A stretch of DNA of 64,000 nucleotides from Acheta domesticus (Eukaryota > Arthropoda > Insecta > Orthoptera > Gryllidae): contig JAHLJT010009436.1 of NCBI GenBank assembly GCA_031308135.1, positions 162,801,681-162,865,680 on the forward strand, given 5' to 3'. Each line of letters begins with the position of its first letter. Within the stretch, counting starts at the first letter, position 1. The translations under genes and the position numbers were made by a program. Positions 1 through 11,579 of this stretch are shown piece by piece. A model generated the notes under the pieces. That model saw only the letters and a list, made by a program, of their open reading frames with translations, searched no databases and was not told where the DNA came from.

Positions 1-660
1 GAAAAAACATGTAAAGTCCCGAAAACTAAGTCTCTGTACAAATAATTTTAATTTGTTATTGATACATTAAAAAAATTCTCTCAATGCTGGTCTGGAAGCG
101 CCGCCAGACGGCACCTTTTATAACTGTGTATTTTTCTTTGTGCATTCATATCACAAATAATATTTTGTTCGCGATCCTTTGTTTCTCATAATACTTATTA
201 ATCAGTCTTTGTTCTTTTCGCAAAACCGGCCGTCAATGAACGTATTGAAGGCATGTTTTAACACAAAACACACAAATACAGATGGAGTCACATAAGATCA
301 AATGGTGTAGTATGAATATCACTACAAATCACAGACACGAGCTCAGCTATGTAGAGGTTTATTTACAAAATTATTTACAAGCAATAATTTAAAGTAACAT
401 TACACTGATTTGGAAAATCGTCCCCCTATCACATGAGCGATAATTACCTACTTGCAATTAATTGCCTGACTCGTGGCCCTCGCCACTAATCAAGTCTTAC
501 GTACCACCACATGACGTTTGTCACAAGTGAAGTGATATTCCACTTCGTCGTCCTGCCTCACGGGTTGCCACACCAGCATCGCTCATCAATAGAGATCGGA
601 TTTTTATGTAATTACATATTTTTTGTCTTTCTTCTTACCGTTCTCAAAATTGTAAGCGTG
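1..660. other. AT-rich DNA, nothing identified
   Basis: No coding similarity, RNA gene or repeat was recognised. Short open frames here are rich in Phe, Leu and Tyr, as expected from AT-rich noncoding DNA. Confidence 0.5.
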
Positions 661-795
661 CCGAATCATAGCCCTCCTAACACAATATCGAATTTTTTTG
701 TTACATATTTTTACATATTTAGTACTATATTACATATTTTACATATTTCGCTGTTTTCACAATATATTTTCATATTTTATCTATTTTCATCTCTT
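661..795. repeat. Degenerate TTACATATTT-type low-complexity tract
   Basis: Several loose copies of TTACATATTT are interspersed with T-runs. The same core word forms the more regular array at about 1.17-1.31 kb, so the two tracts are probably parts of one repeat. Confidence 0.5.
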
Positions 796-800
796 TAATT

Positions 801-1160
801 CCATATTTTTTGTGAAAAAATTATTTTGTTTTAAACATCAGCATTTTTCCTACATTTTTGGGGAAAATCTGGGTGTCAAAAGCATCATTAACACCGCGTT
901 TTGTGATCTGTAACCTTAATTTCGGAGAAAAATTTTGCGATCACTGACGTGTAACACTTCGATGATGATGCTACAGTGTACGTTTGCTAGTCGTAGATCT
1001 CGCCACTTTGTGGGATGGCTTCTATTGCGATTAGTCCGGCTGCTAAACGACGGTCCTGGATTACAATAGATGAAGCTTTTACTACTGACGAGAAAGTTGT
1101 ATGATGTGAAGTGAGCAGTTTTTCTAAATGTAATTTCTTACTACGTAAATAGTTTTTAAT
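801..1160. other. Unassigned spacer between two ATATTT-rich tracts
   Basis: Less AT-rich than its flanks, and framed by two arrays built from the same word, so it may belong to one composite repeat. No ORF or terminal repeat was recognised. Confidence 0.35.
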
Positions 1161-1173
1161 TAGAGAATTTTAA

Positions 1174-1306
1174 TATTACATATTATATCCGATTTTACAT
1201 ATTTATTACATATTCTTACCATTTTTATTACATATTTATTACATATTCTTACTATTTTTATTACATATTTATGTACATATTTTGACGTTTTATACTACAT
1301 ATTTTT
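1174..1306. repeat. 33-bp tandem repeat (TTACATATTTA-based)
   Basis: Two near-identical units plus partial ones. The marker words CTTACC and CTTACT lie 33 bp apart (about 1215 and 1248), and each unit holds two TTACATATT words followed by ATTTTTA. It is AT-rich and noncoding. Confidence 0.7.
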
Positions 1307-1412
1307 CCGGTCTCTACTCATCAACGCACCGCCCTGGGCGCAAGCTTTATGCATCCGCACGAGGTCTCCCACTCCGCTCAAGACCCAATACTTTTTCCGG
1401 CTTAGCCGAAGG

Positions 1413-2005
1413 TTAGTGTGATTTCGTGTGTTTGCAGTTCGCAAGCATTTCGCGTTTTACTGCTATGTGTAAGTGGCTGGGTTCGTGTCGGACCGTGTGG
1501 TCAGTAGCCAAATCGGCTTTGTGTTTAGTCATGTGAATGACTGAGTTTTTGTTATGGTGTGTTGCACTCATATCCAAGGGAAGTGCTTGTCTTCTTTGTC
1601 TCATAGTAAGGACATGCCGTGCTAGTTGTTTAAGTGTCGTCGGTGCTTGGCTGGTTTGAAAGGCTTGATAGGCTTCATTAAAAGATAGCTCAAGCATTGA
1701 GTGACGGACTCGATATCGAGTTCCTTCCTGCGAACTTTCAACCGTTTCCGAAACGGAGGACGTGCTGTGAACCTCAGAACCCTGTTCTGAACTAGCTCAA
1801 GTATATTCTTGTGCTTCTGTGCTGTAGTTCACCACGTCGCAACGGCGTAGGTGGCTACAGGCCGGCGACACGTTTTATAGAGTGCCAGGCGAAGTTCCAA
1901 GGGGAGATTGCCGCGTGATTTTCGTTGCAGTTCGTTCCTACAATTCCTAGAAGTTTCCAAAATACGTCTGGAATGTTCGGCATCTGCGTTCCGGGTCTGT
2001 TTCAT
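1413..2005 (-). pseudogene. Jockey-like LINE ORF2 fragment (region after the reverse transcriptase)
   Basis: Read on the minus strand from about 2005 downward, a degraded frame contains LPLELRLALYKTCRRPVATY and then a segment with WW, AQKHKNILELVQNRVLRF and ELDIES. This matches the usual order in Jockey-type LINE ORF2 proteins just downstream of the RT palm: a 'KLxLYKxxxRPxxxY..xxW' segment, then 'LqxxQNkxLR'. A second open stretch in another frame continues to 1413 (MLELSFNEAYQAFQ at its start) and may be downstream sequence of the same element after a frameshift. No endonuclease or RT catalytic motifs are present, so this is a truncated, dead copy. The clade assignment rests on motif memory only; an R1- or CR1-type source is possible. 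Confidence 0.55.
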
Positions 2006-3600
2006 ATTAATTATATAATTTTCGTTTTAATTAAACAAGTTGGCATTATTTTCCTTTGAAGCAAGAAGAATACGTTTCTTTTCATCATTCAACTTGGTCA
2101 CTCCCTCGTAATTCCTGTAATTTTCTCAGCGTAATTAAATTTTAAATTGCAAACATCTAGCGGAGACATGAATTAAGGAACACCTTGTTTATATCAGTGT
2201 TCCACAGATAAATGAAACATTTGCATTGGACAAATGACTGTTTAATAGCGTATAAATTGATGAGTTGTTAGGAAGTTTTTTCGATATTTAAAACTTTTAA
2301 ATGATAAAAGCGATGTAATCAGTTTAGATGTATGTTCGGGTATCGGTATTTATCCTCCTCGTGAAAAATATCATTTCGTCATGAGTGTAATTTATAATGG
2401 CTAAAATACTTTTACATTGAAACATTAGAAGGCACAAAAATCCACTAAAAATGCTCAAGCATTAAAATTTACCTTTAAACTACAAAAATTACCTGTATAT
2501 CTATGTGCTTCCATATAGGGAGTAGTAACATTAAAAATTGTTATCTACATTTTGTTTAGTCAAATGTCTCACTTAATTTTGGAGAATTAAATTTAATAAC
2601 CAAATTTAAAAAATATAGAAATTTCTTGACTTGTGAGTAAAGGACAACACTGGGGGGCGGAAATTTGGACCGGAGGGTGAATATCGGGCCGCACACTGCT
2701 CGGCTCATATCTATCGCAGCTCCTCTGGGAGGTGTTTCACCACCAGTAGATCCAACCGTACAATAAATGCTTTAGTTCTGCTGGCGGCTTCGTGAAAAAT
2801 AATGCAAAATGTTATGTGTCTGCTAGAATAATATTTTTGTTGTTCTATGAAATGTATTTTCTTTTCGTTGATAACTTTCGAAAATTTGTTCTCTGGATTC
2901 TTCTCGTAAAAATAAACATAATTTGCAAAACAATAAATTACCCCACGACAAACGTATTGAGGGGATAAAAGTCGAGGTTAGGGAAAGCAACTTAAGGGGA
3001 AAAGAGCAGAAGCAAAACGGTACTAACATTTTTTAAAAGCAGATTCTTGCCTGTCCGCTCCGTACTAGCCACAGTGGTCAACGTTTATGTTATCATACCG
3101 CGACTTCTTCAGGAGGAATTTGCATTACGCATACTGACGACCGAAACAACTGTGGCTAAGACCCAACGTCTTCCTGACAGTCTAAAATCTATTGATTCCG
3201 GCCAGAGAACCCTACACTTTTATTTTCACTGCTTAAAAATCAACTACACTCCTACTAATCTGCTACACTACCAAATTACTGCTTAAAAATCTACTAAATT
3301 TTCTACACTTTTATTCACTGCTTAAGAATCTAATCATAATAACTGTCGAAACAAAAGTGCAGTTTTGGAATACCCCTTACTTACGTGCGAAATGTTATAT
3401 CACAAATGGGCCACACACTCGTGGTTACTCATCAGTTTGTTTATTTAGCTCCGTTGGTTGTATTTATTTTTGTGAAAGATAGTAGTTTATTATTGATTAT
3501 TTTTCCTTCTGAGTGTGGTTAGTTTATATGTATTCTATATATGTGATATGTGTAAAGCGATATAAGCAACATTTGGTTCCGTGATCGTAGGTATGTACAG
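2006..3600. other. Unassigned AT-rich DNA
   Basis: No convincing coding region. Short direct repetitions such as CTACAC and 'actgcttaa..aatct' occur near 3.22-3.33 kb. A slightly more GC-rich patch lies at 2.64-2.76 kb. Nothing was assigned. Confidence 0.4.
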
Positions 3601-3602
3601 CC

Positions 3603-3635
3603 CTGATGAAAGAAAGAAATTTTCCGAAACGTCGG
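3603..3635 (+). ncRNA. Hammerhead-like motif, probable relic of a Penelope-type element end
   Basis: A CTGATGA box (3603-3609) is followed after 16 nt by GAAAC (3626-3630) and GTCGG. The intervening bases can form a short stem (GAAA 3612-3615 with TTTC 3621-3624). CUGAUGA plus GAAA around a short stem II, with GUC just downstream, is the conserved hammerhead core, and minimal hammerheads are known in Penelope-like retroelements. The extra AA before stem II and the extra C after it argue for a decayed, probably inactive copy. No Penelope coding sequence lies next to it. Confidence 0.35.
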
Positions 3636-3649
3636 CAAACAACTCTGAT

Positions 3650-4785
3650 TGTGAATTAGAATTCATTTTATCTAGGACAATTTGCATGAATCTACTACCT
3701 CCAAAAAATCTTTATATGTAAGTTCTCGGTTTGAAAACATTCTGCTTGAAAAGTTAGTGATTTTATGTCAGAACTGTATTTGCCATCGATAGTTGATTTT
3801 ATAAATTATTCCCTTGAATGTACAGACACTAAAATATATCGTTACTATCAGAGATAAGTGTGAAACAACGCATATACATAGGATGCATCACTAGCAAGAA
3901 TTCTAGAACACATCAGAAGAGATACATGATAAAACCTCGTTACATAAATATATTCTTCTGCTTTGCTCCTCGCAAATGCTTAGCTGACCCAATTCCTTCG
4001 AAAGTATTGTAGAAAGAATCTATTCAGGCGCAAGTTTACATAAAATCTGCATTAGTATGAACTGGCGTGACTGTGGAGAGCGTTGGATGCACCGATGGTC
4101 ATGGTGATTGAGCAGAAATAGGATCTGACGAGCCTACCATTTACAGGAGAGGTACAGAGGAATGTACACGAAAACTTTATTCAGTAGCCGAATTTGCAAA
4201 TTCACAACTGAAGAGAAGTTAGACTCTCATCGGATCTCACAGACTTTTAGATAGTGTTTTCCGACTGTCTCTCGTGAATTAGGGCAGGCCATTATTACAG
4301 AAATTAGTTCGATTAGGGACAGGAAGTAAGTTTAGGGAAAAAAACATAATGTAAAATAAATGACTAATTCATACATTTTAAATTCATTTTGTTTGGTTTC
4401 TCTTCCGTGACACCACACTTTTAAAAGAAGTTAATTTACTTAGTATGTTATGTGACCATTCTGTCGACAGGTACTTAACAAAACAAAATACATCTTTCGA
4501 ATACATTCTTTTCAACAGGACAGAATGCAACATTTCTTAAGAATCATTTCCTACGTGTGAATATGAAACCATGGTTTTATCATCACAAATTATTTCATAA
4601 ACACACTTTTATACCTGCGAGAAAATTACACTCTGTTAAACTTGTTTTGAGGCTCGTAATTTTCCACAGTTCATGCTCTAACGTCGAGATGAAATACTGC
4701 GATTTACGCACAAGCAGAAAATTTGCGCCGCCGACATTTCTCTCAGGTTAAAAGTCTCTCGGAGCCATCCAGCGGAGCGAACGCG
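3650..4785. other. Unassigned DNA
   Basis: Mixed composition with no recognised coding region, RNA gene or repeat boundary. It ends at the abrupt shift to pyrimidine-rich sequence at about 4.79 kb. Confidence 0.4.
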
Positions 4786-4789
4786 CGTC

Positions 4790-6480
4790 CCAGGAGAAAT
4801 TAGCCCCGTCTCCGACTCGGTCCCCGCCCACGTCCCCGCCGCCTCCATCACCCCCGTTGCTCCCAACCCTGCTCCCACACTCGCCACCTCGACCCCTGTC
4901 TCCGCCCTTGCCACTACTCCCTTCATTCCTGCTTCCGTTCCTGGTCCCGCTCCTGTTCCCGGTCCGTGTACGCTCCTGCCCCCTCTTCCCTCACTTTTGC
5001 CTTCGCTCTTGCCCTTGATCTTGCTCTCGCTCTCGCTCTTGCCCTCACTCCTGCGGACGCTGTTGCCTTCGCTCCTGCCCTCGCTCCTGCCCTCACTCTT
5101 GCCCTCGCTCCTGCCCACGCTCCTGCTCTTGCTGTCCTCCTTGCCCTCGCTCCGGCTCTCGCTCTTGCCCTGGCTCTTGCTCTCGATCTTGCCTTCACTC
5201 CTGCCCTCGCTCCTGGCCCCCGCATGCCCCCACGTCACCCCCACATCAGGGTAGGTTTCATCCGTCTCTACCTCAGTTCCTGCTCGCACTCCTTCCATTT
5301 CTCCAACCTGGCCCCGCCCCTGCCCCCTGCCCCCTGCGCCCTGCCCCCTGCGCCCTGCCCCTGTCTTCACCTGTCACACCTCGACCCCTCCTCCTCCGCC
5401 TTTTCACTGCCGCTTTTCCTTTCCCTGCCTTGAAGGCGGTGCCCGGCACCTCGGGCCCTCTCCAGCACGCGCCACTACTTCCCGCTTCTGGACTCCTTCA
5501 GCCCCTTCACCCGACGTTGTGTCTCTACCGTTGCACCTGCCCGCGATGTCATCCCACCCCACCACTATCCTTTGGCTATCTGTGTCCTAGAACCTGCCCT
5601 AGTCTCCGGTCTGTGCCCCTACTTCTTGTGTTTGGATCTGCTTCCGCCCCTACATCCGTCATTGTAATACTGCCCCTACCCCCTTCTCATTCCTGCTCCC
5701 ACCCGTACCCCATCTCTGTCCCTAACTCTACCCCAGCTTCCCGCCGCCTTACCCCACCTTGCGGCCCCGCGTCTGTCATGGCCACCGCCTCCGCTGGCGA
5801 TCTGCAGCGCGGCGCAGATGCCAGACCAGTTCCACCGCGTTCCTGCTCTCCGTCCCCACATGCTCGCGCCATTACCCCCTCCCTCCCGTCCTCGCGGTCC
5901 GCTGCCCGCTCCCCGAGTGCTCGCGTCCTCTCGGTGATGTCTCACCCACCCACGCGGCCTCAAGGGTCAGCATTCCGCGCCACAGTGCGCTTGGCGCTGC
6001 CAACACACCCCCTACACGCCCTCGTGCTCGCATACCGGCTCCCCAACCTGTCTCCCTCCGCGCCCGTTCCCCTCTACCTCCTCAACAACGCCCCTTCCCA
6101 TGCCTACATTCCCGTCTATTGTACTGCCTCAAATGCCAAACCCCGCGCCAACCACCATTCCCACTTATGATCCTTATTTTCTCCCTTTCCTCTATCTCCA
6201 CCAGAGCTCACTGTCCCCACCCTTGCTTCTCTATCACCACTCATGCCACTCTATTTTCATACCCGCCTATCTTCACACCCACCTCTGTCTCCACACACGT
6301 CGCTCTATCTTCACCCATGCCGCTCTATCTCCACCCATGCTACTCTGCCTTTAACCCTTGGCTGTGTCTCTATCCCCACACATGCCTCTCTCTACCTCCA
6401 CTCATGTCTCTATCTCTAGCCTCGCTTCTCTTTATTCTCTCCACCCTCCCCTCTACCTTCACCCACGACTTGATCACCAG
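4790..6480. repeat. Pyrimidine-rich (C/T) low-complexity block
   Basis: The plus strand is dominated by C and T for about 1.7 kb, with runs of CCCCTGC at 5.31-5.36 kb and CTCTATCTTCACCCA-like words near 6.2-6.4 kb. Because stop codons need purines, several frames on both strands stay open (up to 367 codons), but their products are simply Pro/Leu/Ala-rich or Ser/Glu/Gly/Arg-rich and differ by frame. I therefore treat the long frames as artefacts of composition. Confidence 0.65.
4981..5220. repeat. Pyrimidine minisatellite with ~12-bp unit
   Basis: Tandem variants of CTCCTGCCCTCG and CTCTTGCCCTCG fill this stretch with few interruptions. On the complementary strand it reads as Arg-Ser-Glu-Gly-type repeats, which explains the 230-codon minus-strand open frame that crosses it. 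Confidence 0.75.
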
Positions 6481-7245
6481 TGGCCGAATCCTCGCACCGA
6501 CGCATACCCTGCTAATTGAACGTCGGAAACTCGCTCGCCTCCCGCTAACCGTCCACAGCCGTGTTTGCCGCTCGCACTTCTCAGAATCTCCTCGGACGCG
6601 ACGCGACCACAGCGCTGCGGTTTCGAGGGGAGCGGGAGCGTCGCCGAGGTGGATGATTCTCTTCCGCGGAGCGATGGGAGCGCGGCTCCCTTTAATAGCA
6701 GCAAAGCTGCCGAGAGGCCTCGGCTCCTGTGATGCCACGAGTCAGAAACCGGAAAATACGATTTATCGTAATTACTGGCGAAGAAGACGCAGTTGTTTTT
6801 TTAATGAAATTCTACGACGTGTTCGCCACACTCGTGCGCCTTATAACTCGTTTAATTTCTGACAAGGGACCCTTCAACAGGTTCAGGTCGAAATCTGCGC
6901 TCGTAGTTTTTCGATACATAAGTATTCACAATTTCTATAAGCTTGACAATATCTAAAATGAAGTGCCGTCTCGCACTGAATGTTACTGAAAAAAATAAAA
7001 ATTCTCACATTTCACGACATAAACCGTCGTTCGCGTGGGATTTGTGTAGCTCTTCTTACTGTCAGAGAAATTTTAAAAATTAAACTGAATTGCTACAATC
7101 GAACTGTATAATCGTAACTTTTAATTGATGTATAGATTCATTGGCCTAAATATAATCGATTTAATTTTGCCGATTAATGTAAAATTATAGGTTGTCATAG
7201 TAATGTGACAAATTCCCATTAACTAACTGACGGATAAACAAATTG
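6481..7245. other. Unassigned DNA with a CpG-rich edge
   Basis: Positions 6.50-6.73 kb are CpG-rich without obvious coding; the remainder is AT-rich. No gene model or repeat boundary can be supported. Confidence 0.35.
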
Positions 7246-7274
7246 TATTATTATTATTATTATTATTATTATTA
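7246..7274. repeat. (TTA)n microsatellite
   Basis: About nine perfect TTA units. Confidence 0.95.
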
Positions 7275-7351
7275 CGTTCCAACGCACTGAATAATTATTG
7301 CAAACTGAATTGGTTCAAAACTTTAAAACGTTAAATGCCGTTCTTGAGTTC

Positions 7352-7404
7352 TGTTGTTTTGTCAAGAGCAAGTCTGTACACGAGTTGCTCTTGACGAAAC
7401 AACA
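7352..7404. other. 20-bp-stem hairpin
   Basis: The arm at 7352-7371 (TGTTGTTTTGTCAAGAGCAA) is complementary to 7385-7404 with one mismatch, leaving a 13-nt loop. The size resembles a small-RNA precursor hairpin or a tiny fold-back element. Nothing else supports transcription. Confidence 0.6.
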
Positions 7405-8527
7405 CAAGTTAAAATTGTTTGGTTATCTTTGGTTTTCGGAACAGATTTGATTTTCCGTTTAAATTTCTGCTTCCTGGCAAATAAGTGAGACGCGACCTTC
7501 TTGTTTCAAGGATATTTTAATTTATTCTTTAATTGTTGGAATTTCATGATCTCTTTGGGTATCAGAGTTTCTGACATTTTCCTGCCATTACTCAGAACTT
7601 TGTTTTGAGATTTTTATTATCGTGGTAATACTAACCTTCAGACTGTTCGGCCCTATATACAAACGGGATATTGTGTAAACGTATTTCTACATTTTAATTT
7701 ATATGTGCTGCGCTTTGCCCAGCCGTGATTTTGTACTTGTGTAATTTCTTTACAGCTAACATCGTCCTCAACGTTCGCGCTTCCAAGAAGTTTTCTCTAG
7801 CCCGGCGTAGACTGCCCGCTTCTACGGATTCAATATCGCAGCCGCTCGCTGCGTGCGCTTCGCGGCCTACTTGACGTCATGCCCAATTCTCGGTGACACT
7901 TTGCTTGGCCTACATGTAAAACTTGCAACCGTTTCTAACGGCCACAGTGTGCAATTTTGACGATCTAGGAGGAAAAAATTAATAACTCCCTTTGAAATGA
8001 ATTTCTCGTAGTTTTTGGAGATCTGTTGTGTAAATAATGCTCAAATAAACAAATCTGCTTGTAAAACTTAAATTTTTATAAAATATTTTGTAAAATATTT
8101 AGGAAATTTGAATACTTAATTAGCCCTCATGACAGTATACGTTTTTCAAACGCTGAATTTGTTTAACTCTATTTGACATAATATTTGAATTTTACAAAAC
8201 ATACTATGCAAGAAAAATAAAATGAAAGTATACAAAAATAAAAAAACCGAAAATGAAAAAATGAAAACAAAAATTAAGTGAGAGGAATGTACAACAAATA
8301 TTTACAAATTAGTTTGAAACACTACCCGCGTATTCTTCAGATAGTGATTCTTCTAAATATGCCGTCTCTTTTTTGCCTTATTCCTTCACTCTAATAACAC
8401 GAAAAGTTCATGTTTCACTTTTTTGGATGCAGTGATAGTTTTGGCGCTTATGCCCGACTTGAATGAATCTGATCTAATAAGCAGCCGGTGGAGCAAATTC
8501 ATATTTGCGTTTGCTCTTAACGTTTTT
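7405..8527. other. Unassigned DNA
   Basis: AT-rich apart from a CpG-rich patch at 7.74-7.90 kb. A pyrimidine stretch followed by ACAG near 7755 looks like a splice acceptor, but no coding exon follows that I can support. Confidence 0.35.
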
Positions 8528-9083
8528 CTAGTTCTTTTTCGCCACTTTCGCTTTCTTTTCTTCTACTCTGACGACAAGAAATGTGCAAAATGCACTCAAG
8601 ATGTGTACATACTGGCGGGTTGAAATATTGATATCCATCATCAAAGCAAGTGACAATGATGCAGGCTTTTGAAGAATGGATCTTCCAGCTTTGTTAATTG
8701 TAATTCTCCTATTGGAAGAGGCTTCGCAGAGATCCTTATCTATAGCTGCCACATATCTTTTTGTCACATTTCCTTAGTTTGTTTTCAATAGCTATGGATA
8801 ACTTTTCTGAGCTAGTAGTGTCTACAAAAGATTTGAATTGTATGGTTTTAGATTTAATCCCACAGTACCTGAAAGACTCATTAGGTCTTCTAGCTCTATT
8901 AATTTGTACATTTATTTGTGATGGACCTCGGACTACCTTTAACATTGAATCAGGAAGGGTAAGAGTTTCTTGTAGCCAGGAAGAATTATATTTCAAGAAC
9001 GACTCTTTACTTCTTACGGAGTTTTGCAATCCGGTTTCAACTTTTTGACAAATACATCTAACGTAAGACTTAATTTTGTCCAA
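8528..9083 (-). pseudogene. Degenerate ORF resembling a TE-associated insect protein
   Basis: Two overlapping minus-strand frames run through this stretch: 115 codons at 8736-9083, containing LPDSMLKVVRGPSQ and SFVDTTSSEKLSIAIENKLR, then 79 codons in another frame at 8528-8767. The first half resembles, from memory, an uncharacterised protein family often found as dispersed copies in insect genomes, with a 'LP+S..K.RGRP.+.F...S.RSK..K...+......EL..A...KLR..GK' layout. A frame change around 8.75 kb and loss of the expected Arg-Pro pair suggest a dead copy. The function of the family is unknown to me, and chance similarity cannot be excluded. Confidence 0.35.
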
Positions 9084-10240
9084 AAATGCTTTGTGAGGTT
9101 CTATAATTCCTAATTCACGTAAGAAAACATTTAATACAGCTTCAGACCTCTTATCAATTGAATTTGTTACTCATATATCAAATAACAACCTGCGGGTAAC
9201 TTGAAGACCCTTTCTGTAAAAATGTATATATAATTCAGATAAGCTGGTATAAGCAGCTAGTCTTTTCACGATTAAGAGCCCAAAAGTACTAGTTTTAAAA
9301 TGTATATGGCCCGAACGGTGTATAATGGTGTATAATACACTATAACTCTAATTGAATTTAGAGAACGTGTAATACATTCATTATACATCACTCACCTTTT
9401 CCATTAACGTTTTTAGGCATATCAAAAATAAATACTTAAATTTTATCCACATAAAAATGATCATAAAAGCATGTAGATTACTAATAGTAAACCCACAAAT
9501 CACAGAATGAGACGAGTAGTATATCCGTACCAAGAGAACTTAAAAGGGCCAGACTGAAAAGGGCCATTCGGAGCTGAGCGCTGGCGGAGCGGCGATGGAC
9601 GTCTTTGGACATGCACCATGGGGCTTTTGTGACCTTCAAGAGAAAACTAACAACGTTTTCACATAGTTCAGACATACCACTACACAGAAATATAACAATT
9701 TTGCTATTTCAATTCAGTCGAAAATCGAATTTTTTCCAGCTAGTTGGCCAAACTTACCCACTGTGCAGCCACAATTTTCCACATTGTTCTGGAACAAATT
9801 AAATACTCAATTCTGATACGTTCATTCTCTAGCCCCGTCTAGCTATCGCCTGCGCGATGAATCTCTCGCAACTCTGCCCTTCGTTGCAAGAGTCCATTCC
9901 GACACAGATGCAGTGAGAATGTTCTCTCGCGTCCATTTGTTCTGAACTTTTTAATAAGCATACAGCATGTTCTCTTACGTAAAATTTTCTTACGATGATC
10001 TGTATGCGTGTAACATTTTGCGCTGCCTGTCAGTACACTTGAAATTGAATGCCTCACAGTGAGCATTACTTAGGCCAAGTAATTATTTAACTTGTGCATG
10101 ACTGTATCAGTCGTGACGCAATTATTCATCTGCAGAAGTGAGGGCGAAAAATTCGTGTTCCGCAAGGTTCCAGTAATTATAAGCAGAGTGCTCTAACGAT
10201 TGTTCATTGTATATCTTTGCCTGTGACTTTAATATGGACA
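9084..10240. other. Unassigned DNA
   Basis: Mixed-composition DNA without a recognisable gene or repeat boundary. Short open frames at 9.48-9.80 and 9.84-10.07 kb have no recognised motifs. Confidence 0.35.
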
Positions 10241-11345
10241 GTATGGACCCTGCGTGGTCTACTACACCACACATAAACCTGTTCTATCAGGAGGCGTTAA
10301 CCCCACTGAGGGAACCTAAGCTTTTGTTTTTATCCGCATCCCCTGCCGACGCACAAGTTCCCCGACAGGCTGGTATCCCTTAGGAACGCAGTTAGCCCTC
10401 GCGAACGTCCCCATACATTGCCTGAGTCGGGCCGTCCTGCCAGCTCACAGCTCCTAGCTTTCCAGGCTAGTGCCGATGTCAATATAATGTGCTACTCACG
10501 TGTCACTACTCCTTGCCCAAAGTATCGGACCACGGACCACCGCCACGACGAAGCAAAGTGCCCAACTGGGGGCCCCCGGGTCAAGACTCAGGGGGCTCGG
10601 GGCCCCCAACCCGTCTAATCCCTACCTCCCCTTGGAGGCTACAGACTGAGTCGGCAGGAACCTGGGCGTTCCGACTGGGAGGTTCCTGTTCCCCGTTGTT
10701 TAAGATCGTTGCTTCTTATGAGCACCTTCCTAGCCCCTCTTTTCTTATCACGTTCAGAAAGTGACGTCAAGGAGGGGAGGGGCGGAGGGGGGACGCATTG
10801 TTGCCGGCCGTGGTCGAGTTCCTAGTAGAGGCGGCTGGCCAGCCTCGCTTCTTACTTGTGTTGTTGGCGAGCCCTATAGGGTAAGGCGAGCTGTTTTATT
10901 CTCTGTTTTGCGCCTTGCTCGTCTGTACTGTTGTTTAAAGAAGAATATATGTGCATATTTCTACAAAATTGGTGTGTTTGTGCCTTTTTAATTACATTTG
11001 CCTTTCCTGTGTGTGCGGGATGCGTTAATTCACGCATAAATCAGTGTAGTAGTAACGTTCAAAGTCAGTTGGTGCAAAGAAGCCGCACTCGCCTGAATTG
11101 TGAACACCCGTTAACATCTAAACGTGGGTTTGGAATACGCCTCCATGCTGCACGGGGGATGCCGGCTAATGTATCGCACGCCCAGTCCCGCCTTAGAGTC
11201 GGTGGCAAGACACCTACTCACTGAGGACCGACCTCAGTTTTTCGACGTGTTTCGTCGTGAAGCTCAGGGACCGGGTGGTCACTTGCATTCCCCCACCAAG
11301 AACCAGACTAATTACGTAACACTGGTTCCCCCCTCCGAGGCTTTA
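10241..11345 (+). repeat. Unclassified interspersed repeat family B, copy 1 (interrupted)
   Basis: This copy matches 39,936-40,370 in segments and in the same order. Shared pieces include a block around AGTATCGG followed by CCACGACGAAG (10543-10553 and 40039-40049), GGGGCCCCCA with CCCGTCT, the ACGCCCA/TCCC block near 11,178 and 40,247, and a gapped block beginning GAAGCTCA here and GAAACTCA there. Relative to copy 2, about 200 bp (10.27-10.48 kb) and about 400 bp (10.715-11.122 kb) are extra and probably represent later insertions. There is no coding potential and no recognised terminal repeats, so the class is unknown. Confidence 0.6.
10715..11122. mobile_element. Probable insertion inside family B copy 1
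   Basis: Homology to copy 2 stops at about 10,715 and resumes at about 11,122 (GTGGGTTTGG). The intervening DNA changes from CpG-rich to AT-rich. No clear target duplication or terminal repeats were found, so both boundaries and class are uncertain. Confidence 0.35.
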
Positions 11346-11579
11346 ATATAGACATGAAGTAATGTATTGTTGTGCGAAATTCGTTTCGCGCATCTTATAA
11401 ACAACTGCGATTGAGCCCCGCACCCGCACTCCAACAACACCGCCCAAATGAGTTATCTTACGGCTTCAGACTGCGAAAGAAAAACATGCAGAAAACTCAA
11501 TCTCCTCTAAGTGCACAGCGGTCTGAACACAGACATATGTCTTATCCAGACCTGAACCGAGCCTCTCCATACACATAAA

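Noticed and set aside
4678..5370. 230-codon minus-strand frame of Ser/Glu/Gly/Arg repeats
   Set aside because: It is the translation of a pyrimidine minisatellite; the opposite strand and other frames are equally open and no domain is recognisable.
5759..6862. 367-codon plus-strand frame, among the longest in the window
   Set aside because: Pro/Ser/Leu/Arg-rich product of low-complexity C/T sequence; overlapping frames of 246 and 122 codons show that openness is compositional.
7730..7900. Host exon after a splice-acceptor-like TTTCTTTACAG
   Set aside because: No open frame with recognisable protein similarity follows, and one acceptor-like motif is expected by chance.
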